Source: Pontibacillus salipaludis (GTDB taxonomy: Bacteria; Bacillota; Bacilli; Bacillales; BH030062). Taken from it: a stretch of 64,000 nt of DNA. The number at the start of each line of letters is the position of its first letter. Position 1 is the stretch's first letter. Of this stretch, positions 50,778 through 59,245 are shown in pieces. The translations under genes and the position numbers were made by a program. The notes under the pieces are model-generated. The model saw only the letters and a program-made list of their open reading frames with translations. It ran no database searches and was not told where the DNA came from. The stretch spans positions 124,001 to 188,000 of the forward strand of contig NZ_BMIN01000006.1 of NCBI RefSeq assembly GCF_014642405.1, read 5' to 3'.

Positions 50778-52292
50778 ATGAACCTAAGAAAACGGTATCT
50801 GGCCGTCTTGCTCGTTGCTTCTATGGTGATAGGGGCCATCATAACGTATGCAGGCGTCCAACTCGTTGAGCCTGGTGAAGGACAGGCTAAGAGCGAGGTG
50901 ACAAACAGCGAGAGTCAGGCTTCTACAGACGAAAATCAAGGTTCAAAGGAGTCGCTCGGGGATATCCTCGATGGATTGAAAGAAGATAATAATGGTGAGC
51001 TATCAAAAGTGAACCGGGCCTATTCTTTAATCCAGGACAAGTATGTTCAGGACATCGACTCTCAAGAGTTAGTTGAAGGCGCGATTCAAGGAATGCTTGA
51101 TACGTTAGAAGATCCATACAGTGTGTACATGGATCAAGAAACGATGGAGCAATTCAACAATTCTATTTCTTCCTCATTTGAAGGAATCGGAACAGAAGTG
51201 AGTATGGTTGATGGAAAAGTAACGATTGTCTCTCCGTTTAAAGGTTCTCCTGCTGAAAAAGCAGGCCTGAAGCCAAAAGACCAAATTTTAAGTGTAGACG
51301 GAGAAAACATCGAAGGCTTAGATTTATATGATGCCGTTCTAAAAATACGCGGAGAAAAAGGGACCACGGTTACCTTAGAAATTGAGCGTCCAGGAGTTCA
51401 AGAACCATTAACAATTGATGTCGTGCGTGACACGATTCCAATTGAAACGGTCTATTCTAGCGTAAAAGAAGTGGACGGCAAAAAAGCAGGTGTCATTGAA
51501 ATTACGTCTTTCTCTGAAAACACAGCGAAAGATTTTAATACACAGCTTAAAGAGCTAGAAGACAAAGGAATTGAAGGACTTGTCATCGATGTTCGAGGAA
51601 ACCCAGGTGGTTTATTCACATCGGTTCAAGAGATATTAAAGAACTTCATTCCGAAAGATAAGCCTATGGTGCAAGTAGAGAACAGTGAAGGTCAAAAAGA
51701 ACGTTACTTCACAGAACGTGAAGGCAAGAAAGAGTATCCTATTACGGTCTTAATTGATGAAGGCAGTGCATCTGCATCTGAAATTCTAGCAGGCGCAATG
51801 AAAGAAGCGGGTGACTACGAACTGGTCGGAAATAAAACGTTTGGTAAAGGTACTGTTCAACAGCCGCTTCCAATGGGCGATGGCAGTAGTATGAAGCTAA
51901 CCGTTTATAAATGGCTTACTCCTGATGGCAACTGGATCCATAAAGATGGAATTGAGCCAACGGTTAAAGCAGATTTACCTGACTACTTCTATACCAACCC
52001 AGTTCAAATTAAAGAAGAACCACTAGCGTTTGATCAAAATAGTGAAAAGATCTCTAACGTTCAGAAAATGTTAGAAGGACTTGGTTATAAGCCAGGACGT
52101 AAAGATGGTTACTTTAGTCAAGAAACCGTTCAAGCGGTGAAAGCCTTCCAAAAGGCGAATGACCTTAAAGCAACGGGTGAAGTGAACGAAGAAACAGCTT
52201 CTCAAATTCAGGCTAAAGTCATTGAGAAAGTCCAAAACAAAGAGAACGACACCCAGATGAAAAAAGCTCTAAACGTATTGTTTAGTGAATAA
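50778..52292 (+). CDS. ctpB: Carboxyl-terminal processing protease CtpB (S41A)
   Basis: The 504-aa protein has an N-terminal signal-anchor (residues 8-28), a linker, PDZ domain (about 120-200; FEGIGTEVSM), the S41 protease core with catalytic Ser in DEGSASASEI and Lys/Gln in TFGKGTVQ, and a C-terminal peptidoglycan-binding domain (QKMLEGLGYKPGRKDGYFS). In B. subtilis CtpB signals during sporulation by trimming SpoIVFA. RBS GAGGTGAAAAGG. minJ follows, as in B. subtilis, but the two are separated by a terminator and 540 bp of F3 repeats. Confidence 0.96.
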   Translation: MNLRKRYLAVLLVASMVIGAIITYAGVQLVEPGEGQAKSEVTNSESQASTDENQGSKESLGDILDGLKEDNNGELSKVNRAYSLIQDKYVQDIDSQELVEGAIQGMLDTLEDPYSVYMDQETMEQFNNSISSSFEGIGTEVSMVDGKVTIVSPFKGSPAEKAGLKPKDQILSVDGENIEGLDLYDAVLKIRGEKGTTVTLEIERPGVQEPLTIDVVRDTIPIETVYSSVKEVDGKKAGVIEITSFSENTAKDFNTQLKELEDKGIEGLVIDVRGNPGGLFTSVQEILKNFIPKDKPMVQVENSEGQKERYFTEREGKKEYPITVLIDEGSASASEILAGAMKEAGDYELVGNKTFGKGTVQQPLPMGDGSSMKLTVYKWLTPDGNWIHKDGIEPTVKADLPDYFYTNPVQIKEEPLAFDQNSEKISNVQKMLEGLGYKPGRKDGYFSQETVQAVKAFQKANDLKATGEVNEETASQIQAKVIEKVQNKENDTQMKKALNVLFSE

Positions 52293-52324
52293 GGTAGCAG
52301 GAATTTAACGATTCGTATCGAATT

Positions 52325-52355
52325 AAATCCGTAGCATATCGCTACGGATTTTTTT
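52325..52355 (+). terminator. ctpB terminator
   Basis: Eleven-base stem AAATCCGTAGC/GCTACGGATTT, five-base loop, then T run. Confidence 0.92.
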
Positions 52356-52402
52356 CATGAATAGATGTTAGAGTTGGGGGAGAATTTGTCCTCAGCATTT
52401 CG

Positions 52403-52580
52403 TTTGTCCAGCTCCGGCGGGTAGGGCCTAGCGTGATAAGCAATCTGACTGCAGTGGGACAAGCCCACTTCCGTCATTTTGCTTATCCGGCCCCACACGA
52501 CGTGGGGTCGTTCGACGTTGGCGATTAACGTGGCGGTTTTAGTCGAGCTTCTACTAATGGTTCCCCCGCCTGCGCATTTC
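52403..52580 (+). repeat. F3 element, tandem copy 1 (with inserted segment)
   Basis: Begins TTTGTCCAGCTCCGGCGGGT and ends CCCGCCTGCGCATTTC; central hairpin GATAAGCAA ... TTGCTTATC with inner AGTGGG/CCCACT. The right half carries about 75 extra bases (52489-52563), itself starting with a CCCCACACGACGTGGGG palindrome. Confidence 0.85.
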
Positions 52581-52581
52581 A

Positions 52582-52702
52582 TTTGTCTAGCTTCGGACCG
52601 CAGACACTCGGTACATAAGTCAATCAGCTACGTGAGGAAAAAGCGCCTCACTGCGCTGCTTGACTTATGACTGCCGTGTCTAAGCGCGGGCCTCGGCATT
52701 TC
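52582..52702 (+). repeat. F3 element, tandem copy 2 (divergent)
   Basis: TTTGTCTAGCTTCGGACCGC opens it; CATAAGTCA pairs with TGACTTATG, and GTGAGG/CCTCAC form the inner stem. Paired positions have changed together relative to the other copies. Confidence 0.8.
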
Positions 52703-52821
52703 GTTTGTCCAGCTCCGGCGGGTAGGGCCTAGCGCGATAAGCAATCTGACTGCAGTGGGGCAAGCCCACTTCCGTCATTTTGCTTATCCGTACGGCCCTG
52801 GGCGACCCGCCTGCGCATTTC
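52703..52821 (+). repeat. F3 element, tandem copy 3
   Basis: Nearly identical to copy 4: TTTGTCCAGCTCCGGCGGGT, GATAAGCAATCTGACTGCAG, GCTTATCCGTACGGCCC, CCCGCCTGCGCATTTC, with a few substitutions (GCGCGATAAG, CTGGGCGACC). Confidence 0.88.
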
Positions 52822-52823
52822 GA

Positions 52824-52940
52824 TTTGTCCAGCTCCGGCGGGTAGGGCCTAGCGTGATAAGCAATCTGACTGCAGTGGGACAAGCCCACTTCCGTCATTT
52901 TGCTTATCCGTACGGCCCTAAGCACCCGCCTGCGCATTTC
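52824..52940 (+). repeat. F3 element, tandem copy 4
   Basis: Intact copy that ends directly at the minJ ribosome site (AGGAGG 52946-52951). Its framework matches the F3 element inserted at 18473-18590. Confidence 0.88.
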
Positions 52941-52959
52941 ATTTTAGGAGGTTTACATC

Positions 52960-54150
52960 ATGATTTCTGATTGGTTTTTGGAACTTGGGAGAGGGTTTGG
53001 GCGGTTGTTTTTGCAGCCGATTGTTTATTGGACCGTGTTGCTTTTGTTTATGGCTTCTGTGAAGCGGATTAAGCGGGAGAGGCGGGATTTTGGGAGTAAG
53101 ATTTTTAATATATTTGCGGAGTTGCGTAAGACGATTGGGTTAAGTTTATTATTTGGACTTATAGTATCGATTGTTTCTATAGCAGTTGGTTTTTCCCTTC
53201 CTTATCCTGTTGTCTTATTGTGGTCGGCTGTTGTTATTCTTCTTACTTTGTCTCTTCGGTTTTACTGGATTTCCCCGGCTTATACGTTAGCACTAACTGC
53301 AGTGCTTTTATTATGGATCCCGGAGTTTAGTGGTTCGTTCCTTCCTGACTCATGGGTAAGTGTTTTAGAAGACACGAGTTTATCAGCTTTAGCGCTATTA
53401 CTTGGGGTATTATTAATGGTTGAAGCGATTATGTATCAACGATTTCAGAATAATGATTCCTTCCCGCAATATGTAAAAGGGGGACGGGGAAAGTTAATTG
53501 GTCAGCATCGTTTGAAACGACTTGGTTTTCTTCCTGTTTTCTTCTTAATTCCAGGAGGAGCGATTGAGCCTTTTGTAGAGTGGTGGCCAATGCTTGCTGT
53601 TGGGGATGAAACATATGGCTTAATGCTAGCGCCGATTCTACTAGGATTTGAACATGTGGTTCGTGGTGTGTCTCCAAGGCATGCAGCTCTAACGATGCGA
53701 GCATCAATGGTTGTACTATCAATCGTTGTGCTTGGTTTGGCCGTCGCAAGCTTCTACTATCCGGTTCTGTCGTTGGCTGCTATACTTGTAGCACCTGTTG
53801 GACGAGAGATTAGTGCATTTTTATTAAGATGGCGAGATCACGGGAAAAACCCTTATTTCACGCCACGTTATGATGGGCTGCCCATTTTAGGTGTTATCCC
53901 TGGATCTCCTGCGGATGATATGAATTTGATTGTAGGGGAAACGATTGAGAAGGTTAATGGGTTACATGTTACGAATGAGCGAGATTTTTACCATGCTGTT
54001 CAGTCCAACCTCGCCTATTGCAAAATTGCCGTTCGGGATACAGCGGGGGAAATTCGCTTTGCTAAACGTGCGATGTATGAAGATGATCATTATGAGCTTG
54101 GGTTAGTTTTTGTTAAGGATCAGTATGCGAAGCAGAAAAAAGCAAAATAG
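52960..54150 (+). CDS. minJ: Division-site topological factor MinJ
   Basis: The 396-aa protein has about seven or eight membrane helices (residues 10-290) followed by a C-terminal PDZ domain (DGLPILGVIPGSPADDMNLIVGE region, about 305-380). Length, topology and position after ctpB match B. subtilis MinJ (YvjD), which links DivIVA to MinCD at poles and septa. RBS AGGAGG, spacing 8. The first about 150 coding bases are about 80% G+T, beside the F3 array, whereas the rest of the gene is balanced. Confidence 0.88.
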   Translation: MISDWFLELGRGFGRLFLQPIVYWTVLLLFMASVKRIKRERRDFGSKIFNIFAELRKTIGLSLLFGLIVSIVSIAVGFSLPYPVVLLWSAVVILLTLSLRFYWISPAYTLALTAVLLLWIPEFSGSFLPDSWVSVLEDTSLSALALLLGVLLMVEAIMYQRFQNNDSFPQYVKGGRGKLIGQHRLKRLGFLPVFFLIPGGAIEPFVEWWPMLAVGDETYGLMLAPILLGFEHVVRGVSPRHAALTMRASMVVLSIVVLGLAVASFYYPVLSLAAILVAPVGREISAFLLRWRDHGKNPYFTPRYDGLPILGVIPGSPADDMNLIVGETIEKVNGLHVTNERDFYHAVQSNLAYCKIAVRDTAGEIRFAKRAMYEDDHYELGLVFVKDQYAKQKKAK

Positions 54151-54248
54151 ATTGTATTTAAAAGGAGAGCGTATAGCTCTTCTTTTTTTATTGCATCTTG
54201 TGGTGTGGGCGGTTTTGCGAGTGTTGTTAGTTTCAGGATGCCAGCGCG

Positions 54249-54465
54249 AAGCGTCGATACGAACGTCTAAAGTGTCTGGATGTGTGCGCCAAGTATCGAG
54301 ACAAGCACTAGAAGTGTCTGGGCTTCAGCACTGAGTGTCGGGACGAGCGCCAAAAGTGTCGAGACGTCAGCGCCAAGTGGCGGGAAAATCGCCAAAAGTG
54401 TCTGGACGTAAGCGCCAAGTGTCGAGACGATCGCCGAAAATGTCCGGACACATGCCCAAAGTGTC
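54249..54465. repeat. Tandem array of ten 21-bp units
   Basis: Ten degenerate units, each exactly 21 bp, begin at 54249 with AAGYGTC; typical units read AAGTGTCTGGACGTAAGCGC(C) and AAGTGTCGAGACGTCAGCGC(C). A partial eleventh unit starts at 54459. No reading frame is open through it and no gene overlaps it. Confidence 0.9.
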
Positions 54466-54533
54466 ACATAAAGCCCCCAAAGCATCCTGACAACTCGCGA
54501 ACATATTATAGTTAGATTTCGCTCACACTATTA

Positions 54534-54549
54534 CTGGTATAGACAACTA
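54534..54549. promoter_or_regulatory. NagR (YvoA) operator of the GlcNAc operon
   Basis: ACTGGTATAGACAACT matches the DasR/NagR 'dre' consensus ACTGGTCTAGACCACT at 14 of 16 positions. It overlaps the -35 element. The repressor is encoded at 58510-59235. Confidence 0.82.
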
Positions 54550-54569
54550 GATAACTAGGTGGTATTCTA
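54541..54569 (+). promoter_or_regulatory. Promoter of the GlcNAc operon
   Basis: TAGACA (54541-54546), 17-base spacer, TATTCT (54564-54569). The -35 lies inside the NagR operator, so repressor binding would block polymerase. Confidence 0.65.
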
Positions 54570-54578
54570 TACGTAATA

Positions 54579-54592
54579 AAAAGCGTTTTCAT
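54579..54592. promoter_or_regulatory. Candidate cre (CcpA) site of the GlcNAc operon
   Basis: AAAAAGCGTTTTCA fits the cre consensus TGWAARCGYTWNCW at 12 of 14 positions. It starts just after the predicted transcription start, a repressing position. Confidence 0.65.
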
Positions 54593-54620
54593 TGTTATTA
54601 TGATCTTTAGGAGGGAGCTT

Positions 54621-56531
54621 ATGCTCAACTTTTTGCAACGTATTGGAAAGTCTTTGATGTTTCCAATTGCGACCCTTCCGGCTGCTGCGTTACTTGTGCG
54701 GCTTGGGAAGGAAGATATGCTTGATATTCCGTTTATTACCGCTGCGGGGAACGGAATTCTAGGGAACCTTGCTATTATTTTTGCTATAGGAATTGCGATG
54801 GGGTTATCTCACGATGGAAGCGGGGGCGCGGCCCTTGCTGGTGCGATTGGGTACCTTGTTTTAACAGAGGGAGCTCAGTCGATTGACCCTGATATAGATA
54901 TGAAAGTGTTTGGCGGTGTGATCGCCGGTATTGCTGGTGGTTTGCTGTACAACAAGTATTACAATGTGAAGTTTCCGGATTGGCTTGCTTTCTTTGGTGG
55001 GAAGCGGTTTGTCCCCATTATTACGTCACTTGTGATGGTCGCGACAGCGTTTGTGCTAGGGTTTGTGTGGCCGCCTGTACAAGATGGACTTGATGCGCTA
55101 GGAAACTGGATTTTAAATGCCGGGACAGCTGGTGTGGGGATCTATGGAGTGTTAAACCGCCTCTTAATTCCTGTGGGCTTGCACCACGTTATGAACGCAG
55201 TGATTTGGTTTGATTTTGGAACATTTACGACAGCTTCAGGTGAGGTATTCCACGGGGAGATTAATCGCTTCTTAAACGGGGACCCAGAGGCGGGTTATTT
55301 CTTAGCTGGATTCTTCCCAGTCATGATGTTTGGTTTACCGGCAGCTTGTGCAGCCATGTATGTGGCAGCGAAGAAGGAGCGTAAAGCCGCAGTTGGAGGC
55401 TTGCTCTTTAGTATTGCATTTACATCATTCTTAACAGGTGTGACAGAACCGATTGAATTCTCTTTCATGTTCTTATCCCCTTTACTGTACGTCGTTCATG
55501 CACTCTTAACGGGTGTATCTATGATTGCAGCATACTTACTTGATATTCGACACGGATTTGGATTCTCGGCAGGTTTAATTGATTATCTGTTGAACTTTAC
55601 ATTAGCTCAGAATCCGTTGTTACTAGCTGGTTTAGGAATCGTCATGGGTGCTATTTACTTCGTGATCTTCTACTTCCTCATTATAAAATTAGATCTCAAG
55701 ACGCCTGGGCGTGAGGATGAAGACATGGAGGAAGACGAAATCCAGACAGAGAAGGGCGACTATGATGCGGTCGCTTATCATTATATTGAAGCTCTAGGTG
55801 GTATGAACAATATCGAAAGTCTTGATTACTGTACGACGCGTTTACGAATGCAGATTACGGATCAAGACAAGGTTGATGAGAAAAAGCTTAAACGACTCGG
55901 TGCTCGAGGAGTCATGAAAATGAGCAAGAAGAATCTTCAGGTTATTGTAGGAACAACCGTTGAATTCGTTGCCGATGCGATGCGGAAGCGAATGGATCGT
56001 GGGGATACAGAATCTCCAGACGAAACGGTTGATGGAGCAGCTCCGTGTGAAGATCCGACCTCCGAAAAAGCGTTAGGTGGAGAAGATTTTGCGCTGCCGA
56101 TTGAAGGTCGTGTGATGGAGCTAAGGGAAGTTCCGGATGAAGTATTTGCTCAAGGAATGATGGGGCAGGGCTTTGCTATTGATCCGAGCGGCGATACATT
56201 TACATCTCCTGTAGAAGGGAAAGTTGTGAACGTGTTCCCGACAAAACATGCGATTGGACTTGAAACAGAGACTGGCATTGAGATTCTCATTCATATTGGA
56301 CTCGACACAGTGAAACTTCAAGGAGAAGGATTCGAGCTTCTTGTTGAAGATGGGCAAGCGGTGACGAAAGGGACGCCTCTGATTAAAGTTGACTTTGATA
56401 AAATCCGTGACAAGGTGCCTTCTATCGTAACGCCGATTGTGTTCACGAACTTGAATGGTGAATCCTTAACTCTTCATAAGACGGGGAATCAGGATTCACA
56501 AACCACTAACATCGTAACGATACAAAAGTAA
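54621..56531 (+). CDS. nagE: N-acetylglucosamine PTS transporter EIICBA
   Basis: The 636-aa three-domain protein has a IIC membrane domain (residues 1-365, start MLNFLQRIGKSLMFPIATLP), IIB with phosphocysteine Cys404 in DYCTTRLRMQ, and a glucose-type IIA with His558 in ILIHIGLDTVKL. It imports and phosphorylates GlcNAc to GlcNAc-6-P for nagA. The IIC start and operon context favour GlcNAc over glucose. ATG 54621 is preceded by AGGAGGGAG; the ATG at 54600 lies upstream of that site. B. subtilis calls its version nagP. Confidence 0.94.
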   Translation: MLNFLQRIGKSLMFPIATLPAAALLVRLGKEDMLDIPFITAAGNGILGNLAIIFAIGIAMGLSHDGSGGAALAGAIGYLVLTEGAQSIDPDIDMKVFGGVIAGIAGGLLYNKYYNVKFPDWLAFFGGKRFVPIITSLVMVATAFVLGFVWPPVQDGLDALGNWILNAGTAGVGIYGVLNRLLIPVGLHHVMNAVIWFDFGTFTTASGEVFHGEINRFLNGDPEAGYFLAGFFPVMMFGLPAACAAMYVAAKKERKAAVGGLLFSIAFTSFLTGVTEPIEFSFMFLSPLLYVVHALLTGVSMIAAYLLDIRHGFGFSAGLIDYLLNFTLAQNPLLLAGLGIVMGAIYFVIFYFLIIKLDLKTPGREDEDMEEDEIQTEKGDYDAVAYHYIEALGGMNNIESLDYCTTRLRMQITDQDKVDEKKLKRLGARGVMKMSKKNLQVIVGTTVEFVADAMRKRMDRGDTESPDETVDGAAPCEDPTSEKALGGEDFALPIEGRVMELREVPDEVFAQGMMGQGFAIDPSGDTFTSPVEGKVVNVFPTKHAIGLETETGIEILIHIGLDTVKLQGEGFELLVEDGQAVTKGTPLIKVDFDKIRDKVPSIVTPIVFTNLNGESLTLHKTGNQDSQTTNIVTIQK

Positions 56532-56534
56532 ACC

Positions 56535-56566
56535 AAGAAAAAGGAGGGTCCCGGCTCTCCTTTTCT
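56535..56566 (+). terminator. Weak hairpin between nagE and nagA
   Basis: AAGAAAAAGGAG can pair with CTCCTTTTCTT across GGTCCCGGCT. There is no T run beyond the stem, so it may lower expression of nagA and nagB relative to the transporter, or protect the mRNA end. Confidence 0.45.
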
Positions 56567-56582
56567 TATGAGGAGGGCTGAT

Positions 56583-57767
56583 ATGTCTAAGATTTATGCG
56601 ATTAAAGACGTGGAACTGGTTTTAGAAGACGGAACGGTTCAGGCCGGTCACGTCTTCATTCAGGACGGAAAGATTCAAAAGATAGGAACTGATATGCGTG
56701 ACGAAGCTGAGGTGATGATCGACGGGCAGGGGCACCAACTCACCCTTTACCCTGGCTTTATTGATGTGCATATTCATGGAGCGAATGGCTGTGATGTGAT
56801 GGACGGAACGGAAGAAGCGTTAGAGGAAATGAGTCGCGTGCTACCAAGAGAAGGAACAACAAGTTTTCTTGGGACGACGATGACGCAGTCTCATGATGCA
56901 ATAGAACGGGCCGTTGAAAATGGAGGTCGCTATGTTGGCCGACAGAAGCCAGATGGAAGCGCAGAAATGCTTGGCATCCATTTAGAAGGTCCTTTCATTT
57001 CAAAAGATAAAGCAGGAGCTCAGCCGCTTGAGCACATCGTGCCGCCGCAATTGGATCTGTTCCAGAAATGGCAAACGAAGAGCGGGGGACATATTAAGCT
57101 TGTCACGCTTGCCCCTGAACTAGATGGAGCACTTGATTTTATTACGTATTTGTCAGATGAAGGTGTGGTGCCTTCGATTGGGCATTCGAACGCAACGTTT
57201 GATCAAGTGAAAGAAGCTGTTGCCCATGGAGCGAAGCATGTGACTCATTTATTTAACCAGATGAGCGGTCTTCACCACAGGGAGCCTGGAGTGGTGGGTG
57301 GAGCGCTGTTACATGATGAGCTGATGACGGAGATGATCGTAGACGGCATTCACGTTCACCTTGATGCGGTCCGTCTTGCCTATGCACAAAAAGGTTCGGA
57401 TCATACCATTTTAATTACGGATGCGATGCGTGCTAAATGTTTGCCAGAAGGGGTGTATGATCTTGGTGGTCAAGATGTCCATGTAGAAGGCGGAGAGGCC
57501 AGGCTTCGAGACGGGACATTAGCCGGAAGTATCTTAACCCTTCAAGAAGCGGCCCAGCGTATGAAATCCATTAGTCATTTGACGAAGCACGAACTGGTTC
57601 AAATAACGTCTGAGAATGCCGCGAAACAGCTTGGTGTTTTTGACCGAAAAGGAAGCATAGCAGTCGGAAAAGACGCCGATCTTGTCCTGATGGATGATGC
57701 GCTGAACGTGGTGGCGACGATCTGTAGAGGAGTTATTAGTTACCGTAAAGGAGAGGAACTTTCATGA
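56583..57767 (+). CDS. nagA: N-acetylglucosamine-6-phosphate deacetylase NagA
   Basis: The 394-aa amidohydrolase has metal motif GFIDVHIHGANGCDVMDGT near residue 60, the Glu in HLEGPFISK, HSNATFDQV and THLFNQMSGLHHREPG, and the catalytic Asp in ILITDAM. It hydrolyses GlcNAc-6-P to GlcN-6-P and acetate. ATG 56583 follows AGGAGGG. Its end overlaps nagB by four bases (ATGA). Confidence 0.96.
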   Translation: MSKIYAIKDVELVLEDGTVQAGHVFIQDGKIQKIGTDMRDEAEVMIDGQGHQLTLYPGFIDVHIHGANGCDVMDGTEEALEEMSRVLPREGTTSFLGTTMTQSHDAIERAVENGGRYVGRQKPDGSAEMLGIHLEGPFISKDKAGAQPLEHIVPPQLDLFQKWQTKSGGHIKLVTLAPELDGALDFITYLSDEGVVPSIGHSNATFDQVKEAVAHGAKHVTHLFNQMSGLHHREPGVVGGALLHDELMTEMIVDGIHVHLDAVRLAYAQKGSDHTILITDAMRAKCLPEGVYDLGGQDVHVEGGEARLRDGTLAGSILTLQEAAQRMKSISHLTKHELVQITSENAAKQLGVFDRKGSIAVGKDADLVLMDDALNVVATICRGVISYRKGEELS

Positions 57768-58489
57768 AGATCATTGTAACGAAAGACGATCAAGAAATGT
57801 CTCAAAAAGCAGCTGATCTGTTACAACAGTGCATGGAAGAGAATGAAGAGAGCGTGCTTGGGCTTGCGACAGGTGGAACGCCTAGAGGGACGTATCAGGA
57901 GTTAATCCGACGCTACAAAGCAGGTGAGCTAGACTTCTCTCATGTGACAGCTTTAAACCTGGATGAGTATGTTGGGGTTGATAAAGACCACCCACAAAGT
58001 TACCACACTTTTATGAAGGAACAGCTTTTCCAACATGTTAATATAGATATAGAAAAAGCTCATATCCCAAATGGTCAGGCGCCGAATTTACAAGAAGAAT
58101 GTGAACGTTATGAAGCGTTAATAGAGCAGGTTGGGCCGCCTCACATTCAGCTACTCGGGATTGGCCATAATGGTCATATCGGGTTTAATGAGCCTGGAAG
58201 TTCGTTTACGAGTGAAACGCATGTCGTGGAGTTAGCGGAATCTACTAGAGTGGCCAATGCGCGTTTTTTTGAATCGAAGAGTGATGTGCCGAGTCAAGCG
58301 ATTACGATGGGGATTCAATCCATTATGAAGAGTGAAAGAATCGTTCTTATTGCGAGCGGTGAGAAGAAAGCGGATGCGATCAGGAGGCTTCTTTCTCAGG
58401 AAGTGAGTGAGGATTTCCCAGCTTCAGCTCTTCATTCCCATCCTGATGTGACGCTGATTGTCGACTTGTCTGCCTATCAGAAGATCTAA
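57764..58489 (+). CDS. nagB: Glucosamine-6-phosphate deaminase NagB
   Basis: The 241-aa enzyme has LATGGTPRGTYQEL, NLDEYVGVDKDHPQSY (catalytic Asp), GIGHNGHIGFNEPGSSF with the ring-opening His, and GEKKADAIRRLL. It turns GlcN-6-P into fructose-6-P and ammonia. It is the short Bacillus form without the allosteric C-terminal tail of E. coli NagB. Translation is coupled to nagA. Confidence 0.97.
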   Translation: MKIIVTKDDQEMSQKAADLLQQCMEENEESVLGLATGGTPRGTYQELIRRYKAGELDFSHVTALNLDEYVGVDKDHPQSYHTFMKEQLFQHVNIDIEKAHIPNGQAPNLQEECERYEALIEQVGPPHIQLLGIGHNGHIGFNEPGSSFTSETHVVELAESTRVANARFFESKSDVPSQAITMGIQSIMKSERIVLIASGEKKADAIRRLLSQEVSEDFPASALHSHPDVTLIVDLSAYQKI

Positions 58490-58509
58490 GATTAAGAGGA
58501 GGGGTTATC

Positions 58510-59235
58510 ATGCTGGATAAACGTTCCCCGATGCCGATGTACTACCAGATTGAAGAGCATATGAAGCAAAAAATTCAACAAGGTGAATTTGTACCTGGTG
58601 ATATGATTCCGTCTGAGAGAGAATTGTCTGAGACGTATGAAGTGAGTCGGATGACCGTTCGTCAGTCGATTACGAATATGGTTAATGACGGCATTTTGTA
58701 TCGGGAAAAGGGTCGTGGAACTTTTGTGGCCGAGCAAAAGATTGAACAAACGTTACAAGGAATGACGAGCTTCACGGAAGATATGAAAGCACGGGGAATG
58801 GTTCCAAGCAGCCGTTTGCTTCATTTTGACGTCGTTCCCGCCCAAGCCGAGATGGCTGAGAAGCTTGGGATCAATCAAGAAGAGGAGCTATTTTTAATTC
58901 AACGTATCCGTTTTGCGGATCAAGAACCGATGGCCGTTGAAACGACGTTTATTCCGGCAAAATTGGTTCCAGGATTGAATCAGGAAATTGTGCAAGGTTC
59001 TCTCTATGAATACATGGAGGCGACTCACGGATACCAAATTGGAAGAGCAACACAGCTAATCGAAGCGACCATAGTGGATCAGCAGGAAGCTGAGTTGCTT
59101 CAGGTTCCACTCTCTTCACCAGTGCTTGTGATCGAGCGGAATTCAGTATTAACAGATGGAACTCCTTTTGAAGTAGTGAAATCCGCTTATCGTGCAGATC
59201 GCTACAAATTTAGCAGTGACATCACTAGAAAGTAG
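58510..59235 (+). CDS. nagR: GntR/HutC-type repressor NagR (YvoA)
   Basis: The 241-aa regulator has an N-terminal winged helix (residues 1-70; GDMIPSERELSETYEVSRMTV, GILYREKGRGTFVAE) and a C-terminal UTRA effector domain (FIPAKLVPGLNQEI, PVLVIERNSVLTDG). NagR releases its operator when GlcN-6-P or GlcNAc-6-P binds. The matching operator is at 54534-54549, upstream of nagE. RBS GAGGAGGGG. Confidence 0.95.
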   Translation: MLDKRSPMPMYYQIEEHMKQKIQQGEFVPGDMIPSERELSETYEVSRMTVRQSITNMVNDGILYREKGRGTFVAEQKIEQTLQGMTSFTEDMKARGMVPSSRLLHFDVVPAQAEMAEKLGINQEEELFLIQRIRFADQEPMAVETTFIPAKLVPGLNQEIVQGSLYEYMEATHGYQIGRATQLIEATIVDQQEAELLQVPLSSPVLVIERNSVLTDGTPFEVVKSAYRADRYKFSSDITRK

Positions 59236-59245
59236 AGGTGGAACG

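Noticed and set aside
52355-52970. Frames of 60-85 codons on both strands across the F3 array
   Set aside because: They are repeated peptides generated by the tandem elements, not conserved between copies.
54110-54334. 74-codon frame beginning in the end of minJ
   Set aside because: It reads through part of the 21-bp array out of frame with minJ, with no ribosome site.
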